From: JAMXLO01 sp037201625
GTDB taxonomy: Bacteria > Pseudomonadota > Alphaproteobacteria > Acetobacterales > Acetobacteraceae
Direction: 5' to 3'
Length of the DNA: 64,000 nt
NCBI GenBank assembly: GCA_037201625.1
Contig: JBBCGR010000003.1
Span: 310,001 to 374,000 of the forward strand
Below the pieces are notes generated by a model that had not been told where the DNA came from, did no database searches, and saw only the letters and a list, made by a program, of their open reading frames with translations. Positions 45,564 to 53,754 of this stretch are shown in pieces; within the stretch, counting starts at the first letter, position 1; every line of letters begins with the position of its first letter. The position numbers and the translations under genes were made by a program.

Positions 45564-46237
45564 GCGGAACCGCCAAGGGCCTGACCCGCCAGCAGATGGC
45601 GGACCGCATCGCGCAGGAGTTCCAGGACGGCTGGATCGTCAACCTGGGTGTCGGCATCCCGACGATGTGCTCGAACACCGATATCGGCGACCGCGACATC
45701 ACGTACCACTCGGAGAACGGCGTCATCGGCTACGGCCCGATCGCGCCGGCGGGCGAGGAGGACCTGAACCTGGTCAACGCCGGCGGCCAGAACGTCACGC
45801 TGAAGCCGGGCGCCGCGGTGGTGCACCATGCCGACTCGTTCGCCATCATCCGCGGCGGGCGCATCGACGTGACGGTGATGGGCGCCTACGAGGTCGCGGC
45901 GAACGGGGATTTCGCCAACTGGAAGATCTCGGGCCAGAAGGGCGGCGGCATCGGCGGCGCGATGGACCTCGCCGCCTGTGCGAAGCGCGTGTTCATCATC
46001 ATGGAGCAGGTGACAAGGAGCGGCGCACCGCGCCTTGTGGCGCAATGCGCGCTGCCGGTGACGGCGCGCGGCGTGGTGAAGCTGGTGGCGACCAATTACG
46101 GCCTGTTCGAGCCGACCGGCGACGGTTTCCGCCTGCGCGAGATCGCGCCCGGCGTCACCATCGAGGAGGTCCGCGCCTCGATCGGAGGTACGCTCAGCGT
46201 GGCGGAGCCGCTGGCGACGATCCGCGTGGTGGGCTGA
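45560..46237 (+). CDS. 3-oxoacid CoA-transferase subunit B
   Basis: A 225-residue beta subunit. The catalytic glutamate that forms the CoA thioester is Glu52 in HSENGVIGYGP; NLGVGIPTMCSN, GAMDLA and ATNYGLFEP are further family blocks. The ATG at 45560 is preceded by CAGGAG and overlaps the TGA of subunit A, so the subunits are made together. An upstream GTG-type start at 45530 is less likely. Thirty bases after its stop the convergent antiporter gene ends. Confidence 0.93.
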   Translation: MSGTAKGLTRQQMADRIAQEFQDGWIVNLGVGIPTMCSNTDIGDRDITYHSENGVIGYGPIAPAGEEDLNLVNAGGQNVTLKPGAAVVHHADSFAIIRGGRIDVTVMGAYEVAANGDFANWKISGQKGGGIGGAMDLAACAKRVFIIMEQVTRSGAPRLVAQCALPVTARGVVKLVATNYGLFEPTGDGFRLREIAPGVTIEEVRASIGGTLSVAEPLATIRVVG

Positions 46238-46267
46238 AACGGCGTGGGAACGCGGCGACGATGACGG

Positions 46268-47992
46268 CTATGGCGGCTGGGTCAGCATGTCGCGCAGCCG
46301 GCGCCGGCCGAGCGAGCGGATCTGGGCCTCCGGCGCCATCGACTTGATCTCCGCCTGCAGCGCCGCGCGCCGTTCATGGATCGTGGCGATCACCGGCCCC
46401 ATCGGTACACCGAGTTCCACTAGGACCGCCTCGGACAGTTGCAGGCTCGCCTCGATCGTCTCGGGCACGGCGTCGGTCACGCCCAGCGCGTAGAGATGCG
46501 CCGCGTGGCGTGAGTCGCGGGCACGCGCCATGATCAGCAGGTCGGGCCGCGCCGCACGCGCCGTCGTCACCAGGTGGTCGTTCGCCTCCTCGTCGCTGAG
46601 CGTCACCACCAGGGCGCGCGCGGTGTCGATGTTCAGCCGGTGCAGCAATTCGCTCTGCGAGATGTCGCCCCAGAACACCGGCCGTTTCAGCTTGCGCTGC
46701 GCGGCGACACGGTCGGGATCGCTGTCCACCGCGACATAGGCCACGCGGTGACGCTCCAGCAGCGTGGCGACCGTCTCGCCCACCCGGCCGAAGCCGGCGA
46801 TGATCACGTGCGGCGTGCCGCCATCCGGCATTTCCAGCAGCAAGGCCGGATCGATCACGGGCTTGCCCGACACGCGGCGGACGATCTGCCGGCCGAGCGC
46901 CGACAGCAGGGGAATGCAGGCCATGGTGACCGCGGCCAGCACCAGCGGCGGGCGCGCGGCGGAGGCGTCGACCAGCCCCTCCGCTCGTGCCAGTCCCAGG
47001 ATGACGAAACCGAACTCGCCACCCGGTCCCAGTAGCAGGCCGGCCTCGATGCCGGCCAGCCAGGTGAGCCCAAAAGCGCGCGCCAGGCAGGCAATGATCG
47101 CCAGCTTCACCGCCACCAGCGCAACGCTTCCGAGCAGCACGCTGGCCGCGTCGCGCGCGATGTCGGCGAGGTCGAGGCTCATGCCCACCGAGATCAGGAA
47201 CACGCCGAGCAGCAGGCCCTTGAACGGCTCGATCGTAACCTCGATCTGCCGGCGGTACTCGGTTTCCGCCAGCAGCAGGCCGGCGATCAGCGAGCCGAGT
47301 TCCATCGGCAGGCCGACCATGGCGGTGGCAAGGCCGGTGGCCAGGATCACCAGCAGGCAGGCGGCGACGAACAGTTCCGGGCTGCCGGTGCGGGCGACGC
47401 TGCGGAACAACGGGCGCAGCGCCAGCCGCCCGGCGACGATCAGCACCAGTACGACCAGAACGGCCTCGACGATCGCCCAGGTGAAGGAGCCCCCGCTCGC
47501 GCCGAACACGGAGATCAGGAAGAGCACCGGCACGGCGGCGAGGTCCTGCAGCAGCAGCACGGCGAGCGAGGCGCGGCCGACCGGCGTTCCCAGGCGCTTC
47601 TCATGCGCCAGCACCTGCACCACCACGGCGGTGGACGACATCGACAGCGCAGGCCCCACGATCGCCGCGAGCACCGGCGGCGCGCCCAGCGCCCACGCCA
47701 GGAGCGAGAGTGCCCCCGCGCACAGCAGGAACTGCAGCAGCCCCATGCCGAACACCAGGCGCTGCATCGCGCGCAGGCGCTCGACCGACATCTCGAGGCC
47801 GATCATGAACATCATCATCGTGATGCCAAGCTCGGCGATCGGTCCGATGGTTTCCGGATTCCGCAGTGTGATCATGCCGATGGCCGGCAGCCAGCCGGCC
47901 AGCATGGCGAGGCCGTACGGGCCAACCGCGACGCCGACCAGCATGAAGCCCAGCACAGGGCTGAGCTTCAGCCGGTGGAACAGCGGAATCAC
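46268..47992 (-). CDS. KefB-type monovalent cation:proton antiporter with TrkA-N domain
   Basis: A 574-residue CPA2-family protein from the first canonical start, a GTG. About twelve membrane helices span 1-380 (IGLEMSVERL, LLLQDLAAVPVLF, FLISVGMSLDL, GPGGEFGFVILGLA), then a cytoplasmic NAD-binding TrkA-N domain (HVIIAGFGRVGETVATLLE) and a short tail. It exchanges K+ or Na+ for protons. The reading frame continues upstream to the stop codon of the alpha/beta hydrolase and there encodes FKPALIILAAAAI, which looks like the missing first helix; a CTG at 48056-48058 could be the true start. Coupled behind the hydrolase on the same strand. Confidence 0.88.
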   Translation of the reverse strand: MIPLFHRLKLSPVLGFMLVGVAVGPYGLAMLAGWLPAIGMITLRNPETIGPIAELGITMMMFMIGLEMSVERLRAMQRLVFGMGLLQFLLCAGALSLLAWALGAPPVLAAIVGPALSMSSTAVVVQVLAHEKRLGTPVGRASLAVLLLQDLAAVPVLFLISVFGASGGSFTWAIVEAVLVVLVLIVAGRLALRPLFRSVARTGSPELFVAACLLVILATGLATAMVGLPMELGSLIAGLLLAETEYRRQIEVTIEPFKGLLLGVFLISVGMSLDLADIARDAASVLLGSVALVAVKLAIIACLARAFGLTWLAGIEAGLLLGPGGEFGFVILGLARAEGLVDASAARPPLVLAAVTMACIPLLSALGRQIVRRVSGKPVIDPALLLEMPDGGTPHVIIAGFGRVGETVATLLERHRVAYVAVDSDPDRVAAQRKLKRPVFWGDISQSELLHRLNIDTARALVVTLSDEEANDHLVTTARAARPDLLIMARARDSRHAAHLYALGVTDAVPETIEASLQLSEAVLVELGVPMGPVIATIHERRAALQAEIKSMAPEAQIRSLGRRRLRDMLTQPP

Positions 47993-48061
47993 GATGGCGG
48001 CGGCGGCCAGGATGATCAGGGCCGGCTTGAACAGCCCTGCTTCGAAATGCGCGCCCAGAAC

Positions 48062-48856
48062 TCAGTATCCGTGCGAGGCGAGGAAGCCGTGGAACGCCTG
48101 AGACACCAGGCCGGGCGTCTGGATGCCGGCGAAGTGGCCCGAGTTGATCTCCATGTATTCGGCGCCCGGGATCTGCCGCGCCATCGGCTCCACCTGCGCG
48201 GGCGGGCGCAGCGCATCGTGCGTGCAGCCGATGACCAGCGTGGGGCAGCCGATGCGGGGCAGTTCTGCGGTCACCACGGAATCGATCAGCATGCGGTTGA
48301 TCGCGGCGAAGCTGTGCGGATCGTTCGCCAGCCACCGTGCACGGAACTTGCGGAAATCCTCGGCGTTGTGGCGTACGACGGGCGGGTAGGAGTTGGCCAC
48401 GCTCGCCTCGACCAGTCCGCGCATGCCCTGTGACTCTGCCGCCGCCGCGCGGTCCAGCGTCGCCTGGCGGCGATCCGGCGTGACGCCGGTGGCCGGACTG
48501 GTCACCACCAGCGCGCCGGCGCGGCTCGCGTGACGAACCGCAAAATGCATGGCGATCGCGCCGCCCACGGCCGTGCCGGCGAGCGCGATCTTGCCGGTGA
48601 TGCCGACTGCATCCAGCAGCGCCGCGAGGTCATCGGCCATGTCATCGAATGTGACGGCACCGAGAATCTTTTCCGACAGTCCCGCGCCGCGCGTGTCGTA
48701 GCGCAACACCTGGCGCGCGTGGTTCACCGCAGGCAGCACCTGGTCCCAACTGTCAAGCGTGCCGCCCATTTCATGCACGAGCACGAGCGTGGTCTTGCCG
48801 CCGCCGGAGAGTTCATAACGCAGGCTGGTGCCATTGACCTCCACCCAATTCATCAT
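48062..48856 (-). CDS. Alpha/beta-fold hydrolase lacking the nucleophile serine
   Basis: A 264-residue alpha/beta hydrolase resembling 3-oxoadipate enol-lactonases: LVLVHEMGGTLDSWDQVLPA, the RYDTRGAGLS turn, the nucleophile elbow ALAGTAVGGAIA and the acid/histidine regions GCTHDALRPP and INSGHFAGIQ. The elbow reads G94-T-A96-V-G98, with alanine where serine is required, while the acid and histidine positions remain. It may be inactive, use another mechanism, or belong to a little-studied Ala-elbow subgroup. AGGAGGGG precedes ATG 48856. It is divergent from the glutathione S-transferase gene (63 bases) and the antiporter frame follows its stop. Confidence 0.82.
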   Translation of the reverse strand: MMNWVEVNGTSLRYELSGGGKTTLVLVHEMGGTLDSWDQVLPAVNHARQVLRYDTRGAGLSEKILGAVTFDDMADDLAALLDAVGITGKIALAGTAVGGAIAMHFAVRHASRAGALVVTSPATGVTPDRRQATLDRAAAAESQGMRGLVEASVANSYPPVVRHNAEDFRKFRARWLANDPHSFAAINRMLIDSVVTAELPRIGCPTLVIGCTHDALRPPAQVEPMARQIPGAEYMEINSGHFAGIQTPGLVSQAFHGFLASHGY

Positions 48857-48919
48857 CGTTCCCCTCCTCTGTTGTGCGTCGCGCAGAGAATGCCACACTG
48901 CGGCCGTGGAGGACACGCC

Positions 48920-49537
48920 ATGATGAAGCTGCACTGGTCGCCGCGCTCGCCCTATGTGCGCAAGGTGATGATCGTCGCGCACGAACTGGGACTGGCGGAA
49001 CGTATCGCGACGGTGCGCACGGTGGTCGGTGGCACGACGCCGCATCTGGACCTCATGCGTGAGAATCCGCTGGGCAAGATTCCGACGCTGGTGCTGGAGG
49101 ATGGCGCGATCCTCTACGACTCGCCGGTGATCTGCGAGTACCTCGACACGCTGCATGACGGTCCGAGGCTGTTCCCGGAATGGCCCGACAGGCTGGTCGC
49201 GCTGCGCCGGCTGGCGCTGGGCGATGGGATGCTGGACATCGCGCTTGCCTGGCTGAGCGAGCGGTTCCGCCCGGCGGAGAAGCAGAGCGAGCCGCACATG
49301 GTGCTGTGGGAGGGCAAGATCCGCGCCTGTGTCGACGCGCTGGAACACGAGGCGGACGCGCTGGCGGCGGGCCGGCTCACGATCGGCCACATCGCGATCG
49401 GGATCGCATTGTCGTACCTGGATTTCCGTTACGCGGACCTGCACTGGCAGGACAGTCATCCAAGGCTGGCGGCGTGGCACGCCACGTTCGATGCGCGGCC
49501 GTCGGTGGTGGCCAATCCGCCCGTCGATGACAGGTGA
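48920..49537 (+). CDS. Glutathione S-transferase family protein
   Basis: A 205-residue GST. The N-terminal thioredoxin-like domain starts LHWSPRSPYVRKVMIVAHELGL and contains NPLGKIPTLVLEDGAILYDSPVICEYLD, with the cis-proline and the Asp-Ser glutathione contacts. The C-terminal helical domain ends in the N-capping box LTIGHIAIGIAL. Serine is the probable catalytic residue (SPRSPYVRK). Cytoplasmic detoxification or ring/thioether chemistry is possible. GGAGG precedes the tandem ATG start. Divergent from the hydrolase gene. Confidence 0.88.
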   Translation: MMKLHWSPRSPYVRKVMIVAHELGLAERIATVRTVVGGTTPHLDLMRENPLGKIPTLVLEDGAILYDSPVICEYLDTLHDGPRLFPEWPDRLVALRRLALGDGMLDIALAWLSERFRPAEKQSEPHMVLWEGKIRACVDALEHEADALAAGRLTIGHIAIGIALSYLDFRYADLHWQDSHPRLAAWHATFDARPSVVANPPVDDR

Positions 49538-49540
49538 GCG

Positions 49541-49559
49541 CGGGCCAACCCCTGGCCCG
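49541..49559. terminator. Hairpin after the GST gene
   Basis: CGGGCCA and TGGCCCG form a perfect 7-bp stem around ACCCC, four bases beyond the GST stop codon. No T run follows. It is well placed to end transcription from the left. Confidence 0.5.
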
Positions 49560-49611
49560 GTCAGGCGGGAGCACCTTCGTCATGGGGCAGGGTGATGGCA
49601 AGCGTCCAGTC

Positions 49612-49644
49612 CCCCACTGCAGGCTTGACCGGACAGCAGTGGGG
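49612..49644. repeat. Perfect 9-bp inverted repeat in a convergent gap
   Basis: CCCCACTGC at 49612-49620 pairs with GCAGTGGGG at 49636-49644 around a 15-base loop. It lies 33 bases from the end of the minus-strand unknown gene. It may be that gene's terminator or a dispersed palindromic repeat; only one copy was seen in this window. Confidence 0.55.
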
Positions 49645-49676
49645 CAAGCCCGATCGGACGGCAGGCGTCACGGTCG

Positions 49677-50375
49677 CTAGTCCGAGCGCGCGCCGCTGCC
49701 ACGCATCGCCTCGACGAGGCTCTCGCTCCCCGCATCGATGAATCGAACGTCGTTCATCGCGCCCGTGTGGATCGCGCTGCGGAACATGGCCAGGGCGAAG
49801 CGGGGATCACGGACGAACGCCTCGAGGGACGCGGTAGACCGGCTAGGCAGTGACTCCAGCGCATCTTCGACCATCATCTCGTCCACGGGCACGACCGCAC
49901 CGGTCGTCATCACGAAGTCATCCACGACGACGAGCCGGCTGGCAAACAAGGTCCCCGGCCTGGCGCTTGCCTCCAGGCCTTCGTCGATCAGCCAGTGGCA
50001 CTGGTCGGTGCACGCGTCGGCGATATGCAATCCCAGCACGTCGTGCCGACGCTCCACCACCCAGAGGGTGAACTGCGCGCGCCGCGCCGCCGCAAGTACG
50101 AGGGCCTCATCACTGCCCTCGGGATAAGGGTGCTTGCTGGCAAAGCGGTCGATGGCACGCGACCTCCCGCCGGTGCTGGAATGCACCGCAAGGTCGCACG
50201 CCAGCGTCATGTCATCGGGATCCTCGACGATGATCTGCCGTCCGTGCGCCAGCCCCAGGCGGCGGGCATGTTCCATCATGGTCGTCGGCGACACGAGGTT
50301 CAGCGCCTCGTTCTGCTGGTGCTTGCTGATGGCGCGCAACGCGCGATAGCGGCTCAGTTTCCCATCGCGTGTCAT
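49677..50375 (-). CDS. Unknown protein
   Basis: No family was recognised. From the ATG at 50375, which has AGGAGCG nine bases upstream, the product has 232 residues; an ATG at 50423 would give 248. The N-terminal 40 residues are basic and polar with a helix-like run (SRYRALRAISKHQQNEAL), followed by an alternating alpha/beta sequence with hydrophobic strands such as FTLWVVERR, RLVVVDDFVM and NDVRFIDAG. There is no signal peptide, membrane helix, cysteine cluster or known catalytic motif; two cysteines occur in DACTDQCHW. It stands alone between the GST gene and livF on the minus strand. Codon use looks like that of its neighbours. Confidence 0.6.
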   Translation of the reverse strand: MTRDGKLSRYRALRAISKHQQNEALNLVSPTTMMEHARRLGLAHGRQIIVEDPDDMTLACDLAVHSSTGGRSRAIDRFASKHPYPEGSDEALVLAAARRAQFTLWVVERRHDVLGLHIADACTDQCHWLIDEGLEASARPGTLFASRLVVVDDFVMTTGAVVPVDEMMVEDALESLPSRSTASLEAFVRDPRFALAMFRSAIHTGAMNDVRFIDAGSESLVEAMRGSGARSD

Positions 50376-50461
50376 CGGACGGTTCGCTCCTGGCAGGCGA
50401 AACTTGCCCAAGACTAGAGCCATGCCCGGAGTCGCCGCAGCCAGAAATTGCGTCGCCGGCG

Positions 50462-51163
50462 TTAGAAATAGTGCCAGAAATTCGACTCGCGCGCCTCCTG
50501 CGGCAGGCCGTCGAACACGATCTGGCCGTTGTTCATGATGATGACCCGGTCAGCGATCTTCATCGCGGCCGCCACGTTCTGCTCCACCAGGATCGCCGTC
50601 ATCGCGTGCGACTTGCACACGTCGTGCACCTGCTGGAACAGCCGCTCCACGAGGTTCGGCGCCAGCCCGATCGAGGGTTCGTCCAGCAGCAGGCAGCGCG
50701 GCGTGCCCAGGATCGCCAGCGCCAGCGCCAGCATCTGCTGCTGCCCGCCACTCAGGCTTGCCGGCACGCGTCGGCCCGCCGCTCCTGCAGCACCGGAAAC
50801 AGCCGGTAGACATCGGTGATGCCGAACATCGCGGCGCTGCCCACGTTGCGCGCCGCCACCACGTCGATGTTCTCGGCCACGCTGAGGTCGGGGAAGATGC
50901 CGCGGCCCCTCCGGCAGCAGCCGCAGACCCATCGCCACGCGCTGCGCGACGTCCAGCCGCTCCACCCGCTTTCCGTCGAACACCACCTCGCCGGCGCGCA
51001 GCGGCAGCAGCCCCATCACCGATTTCAGCGTCGTCGTCTTGCCGGCGCCGTTATGGCCGAGAAACGCCAGGATCTGCCCGGGCTCGAGCGCGAACGACAC
51101 GTCCGAGACCACCGTCTTGGCGCCATAGCCCGCCGCCAGGCCGGAAAGCTGCAGCAGCGTCAC
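50462..51163 (-). CDS. livF: Branched-chain-type ABC transporter ATP-binding protein LivF, with two compensating frame shifts
   Basis: A 233-residue ABC ATPase starting at GTG 51163, which overlaps the livG stop. Walker A GHNGAGKTT, signature LSGGQQQM, Walker B LLLDEPSIGLAP and the switch region LVEQN are intact. Between them about 45 residues read as out-of-frame Arg/Gly-rich sequence (PRHLPRPQRGREHRRGG). The other frame gives the expected RGIFPDLSVAENIDVV to VYRLFPVLQERRA. The frame leaves at the GG at 50904-50905 (one base extra) and returns near the GG at 50773-50774 (one base missing). The open frame therefore hides a scrambled helical-domain segment. Functional partner of LivG in the importer. 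Confidence 0.85.
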   Translation of the reverse strand: MTLLQLSGLAAGYGAKTVVSDVSFALEPGQILAFLGHNGAGKTTTLKSVMGLLPLRAGEVVFDGKRVERLDVAQRVAMGLRLLPEGPRHLPRPQRGREHRRGGGAQRGQRRDVRHHRCLPAVSGAAGAAGRRVPASLSGGQQQMLALALAILGTPRCLLLDEPSIGLAPNLVERLFQQVHDVCKSHAMTAILVEQNVAAAMKIADRVIIMNNGQIVFDGLPQEARESNFWHYF

Positions 51164-51924
51164 AGCGCGCCGCCGAAATAGATCTCCGCCAGGGCGGGAT
51201 CGCTGATGATCGCCTCCGGCGTGCCCTGCGCCATCAGATGCCCCTGATGCAGGAACAGCACGTCATCGGCGATCTGCTGCACGACGCGCGTATTGTGCTC
51301 CACCACGAGCAGCGTCTTGCCCTCGGATTGCAGCCGCCGCAGCAGCGCCATCACCGCGTCCAGCGCGCCCGCCGACAGCCCCGACGCCGGTTCGTCCAGC
51401 AGCAACAGTTCGGCGCCGGTGGCCAGCACGCGTGCCACGGTCAGCAGCTTCTGCTCGCCGTAGGACAGGTTGCGCACCAGGTCCTGCGCGCGGTCGGCCA
51501 GTCCCACATGCTCCAGCGTCGCGATCGCCTCCTGCCGTCGGCGCCGCTGCGCGCGCGCCGTGTGCAGCGGGCGGAAGATGGCACCGACCGGTTCCTCGCC
51601 GAACTGGCCGGCGATGCCGACCATGACGTTGTCGAGCGCGGTCAGGTCGGTGAACAGCCGCAGGTTCTGGAAGGTGCGCGCGATGCCGGCATGCACGATC
51701 GCCTGCGGCCGCAGCCCGGTGAGCGTGGCGCCGCGGAACGTCACGCTGCCCGCGTCGGTGCGCAGGAAGCCGGTGATGGCGTTGAAGATGGTGGTCTTGC
51801 CGGCGCCGTTGGGACCGACCAGGCAGGTGATGCGGCCCTGCTCGATGGTGAAGCTGCAGTCCTGCAGCGCATGCAGCCCGCCGAAGCGGTGGTCGAGCCC
51901 CCGCGCCTGTAGATACGCGGTCAT
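51160..51924 (-). CDS. livG: Branched-chain-type ABC transporter ATP-binding protein LivG
   Basis: A 254-residue ABC ATPase of the HAAT family. Walker A is GPNGAGKTTIFN, Q-loop ARTFQNLRLFTDLT, signature LSYGEQKLL, Walker B LLLLDEPASGLS, and switch histidine in VVEHN. The start at 51924 has AGGGACGG upstream; an ATG at 51963 lacks a ribosome site. It pairs with LivF to drive uptake by LivH/LivM. It follows livM after 67 bases and overlaps livF by four. Confidence 0.94.
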   Translation of the reverse strand: MTAYLQARGLDHRFGGLHALQDCSFTIEQGRITCLVGPNGAGKTTIFNAITGFLRTDAGSVTFRGATLTGLRPQAIVHAGIARTFQNLRLFTDLTALDNVMVGIAGQFGEEPVGAIFRPLHTARAQRRRRQEAIATLEHVGLADRAQDLVRNLSYGEQKLLTVARVLATGAELLLLDEPASGLSAGALDAVMALLRRLQSEGKTLLVVEHNTRVVQQIADDVLFLHQGHLMAQGTPEAIISDPALAEIYFGGAL

Positions 51925-51991
51925 GGGCGGCCGTCCCTGCCGCCACGGTCCGCCGCCTGCCATGACGGGGGGAGCCGGATGGTAACGGCGC

Positions 51992-52858
51992 TCACAGTCG
52001 TTCCCCCAGGATGCCCTGCGGACGGAACAGCATGAAGGCGATCAGCAGCAGGCCGTAGATCAGTTGGCGCATCGACGCCGCGATGGTGGTGGGGATGTCC
52101 ACCAGCGTCAGCACCTGCGGCAGCGCCAGCAGCAGGAACGGCCCGGCAATGGAGCCTGCCAAGGTGCGCGCGCCGCCCACCACGACCATGGTCAGCAGCA
52201 GGATCGACGCGTCGAGGTCGAACGACACGGGATCGATGAAGCTGAGGAACGTGGCGTAGAACCCGCCTGCGGTGCCGGCGAAGGCGCCAGCCAGCGCCGC
52301 TGCCGAGACCTTGGCGCGCAGCACGTTCTTGCCGGCGGCGGCGACGGCCGATTCGTCCTCGCGGATCGCGCGCAGCAGGCGGCCGAACGGCGCGCGCATG
52401 ATCAGCCAGAACGCGAGGCAGCCCAGTCCCGCGCCAGCGGTGCACAGCAGCACGTATTGCTGCGTGGTCTCTATCGCCAGGCCGAACACATCGGGGGGCG
52501 GGATGCCGGGCAGGCCGTTTGCGCCGCCGGTGCCGGCCGTCCAGTTCACGAACACCGCTGTCGCCAGCAACTGGATGCCGAACGAGGTCACCACGAAATA
52601 GTCGCCCGACACGCGCAGCGACGGCAGCGTCACCAGCACGTTCAGCGCGATGCAGCAGGCAGCCGCGATCGCCAGGGACGGGAGGAACGCCAGCGGCTCG
52701 GCCGCCATCATGAAATGCGCGACGACATAGGCGCCGACGCCGAACACCGCGGCCTGCGACACCGAGAAGATGCCGACGATGCCGACCAGCAGGTTGGTGG
52801 ACAGGCCGAGCAGCACGTAGATCTCGGCGAGCACGATGTAGGTGAACAGGAAATCCAT
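51992..52858 (-). CDS. livM: Branched-chain-type ABC transporter permease LivM
   Basis: A 288-residue permease with about eight membrane helices. The N-terminus MDFLFTYIVLAEIYVLLGLS and the GGANGLPGIP, GRLLRAIREDESAVAAAGKN and FLSFIDPVSFDLDASILLLTMVVVGG blocks are typical of LivM. The ATG at 52858 overlaps the stop codon of livH. Intact. Ligands of this family include amino acids, amides, urea and aromatic acids. Confidence 0.94.
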   Translation of the reverse strand: MDFLFTYIVLAEIYVLLGLSTNLLVGIVGIFSVSQAAVFGVGAYVVAHFMMAAEPLAFLPSLAIAAACCIALNVLVTLPSLRVSGDYFVVTSFGIQLLATAVFVNWTAGTGGANGLPGIPPPDVFGLAIETTQQYVLLCTAGAGLGCLAFWLIMRAPFGRLLRAIREDESAVAAAGKNVLRAKVSAAALAGAFAGTAGGFYATFLSFIDPVSFDLDASILLLTMVVVGGARTLAGSIAGPFLLLALPQVLTLVDIPTTIAASMRQLIYGLLLIAFMLFRPQGILGERL

Positions 52859-53722
52859 CAGCGCGCCGCCGCGAACAGGCCGGTGGGCCGGAACAGCATG
52901 AAGATGACGAAGATGAAGAACGTCACGCCGATGCTCCATTCGCCGGGCATGACCAGCAAGGACAGGTTCTGCAGCACGGCGATGGCGACGGCGAGCACGA
53001 AGGCGCCGGCGATGCTGCCGACACCCCCGGCGATCATCGCGATGGTCGCGGTGAGCAGTGGCGTGACGCCGCCATAGGGCTGCAGCCCGAGGTCCATCGG
53101 CACCAGGATGCCCGGCAGGCTCACCAGCGCCGATGCGATGGCGATGACGATGATGTAGACCGATTGCGGTCGCAGCCGGGTGATGTCGGCGAGCATCGGG
53201 TTCGACGCCACCGCGCGGATGCGCTTGCCCAGGATGGTGTGATGCGCGAACCAGAGCGTGACCGCCAGGGCGGCGAGGCTCGTCGCGATGGTGAGCAATT
53301 GCGTGATGGTCAGCCGCACGCCGCCGAGTGGCACGATGCGGCTGCTCCACGGGATCGGGAATTGCAGGATGTTCGGCGAGTAGGCCGCGGCGATGATGTT
53401 CTGGATCACCGCCAGCGCGCCGAGCGAGGCGATCAGCACCACGAGATGCGTCGCGCGCCGGCGCTCCAGCCGCGCATAGAGCTGGCTCTGGATCAGCGCA
53501 CCGAGCGCGGTGCACGCGGCCATCGCCGCCAGCATGGACGGCAAGTACCGGCACGCCGCGCGTCAGCAGCGACCAGGTCAGGTAGCCGGACAGCGTATAG
53601 ATGCCGGCATGCGCGACGTGGAAGATCTTGGTCGTGGCGTAGACCAGCGAGAAGCTGATCGCCACCACGCCCAGTGCGCAGCCGGTCACCAGGCCGTTGG
53701 CCAGCAATTGCAGGGACAGCAT
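52858..53722 (-). pseudogene. livH: Branched-chain-type ABC transporter permease LivH, frameshifted
   Basis: The product would have about 287 residues and eight helices. The first 60 residues (LQLLANGLVTGCALGVVAISFSLVY, KIFHVAHAGIYTL) are in one frame and the rest (from LPSMLAAMAACTALGAL to LFRPTGLFAAA) in another. The break lies at 53541-53550, where one base too many separates VPV from LPSML; it is one of the few breaks not in an obvious homopolymer. The coupling-loop and end motifs are normal. Without LivH the importer would not work, so either the lesion is an error or the whole transport operon is dead. Confidence 0.85.
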
Positions 53723-53754
53723 CGGCGGCGATGCCCGGCGCTAACCGACGATGG

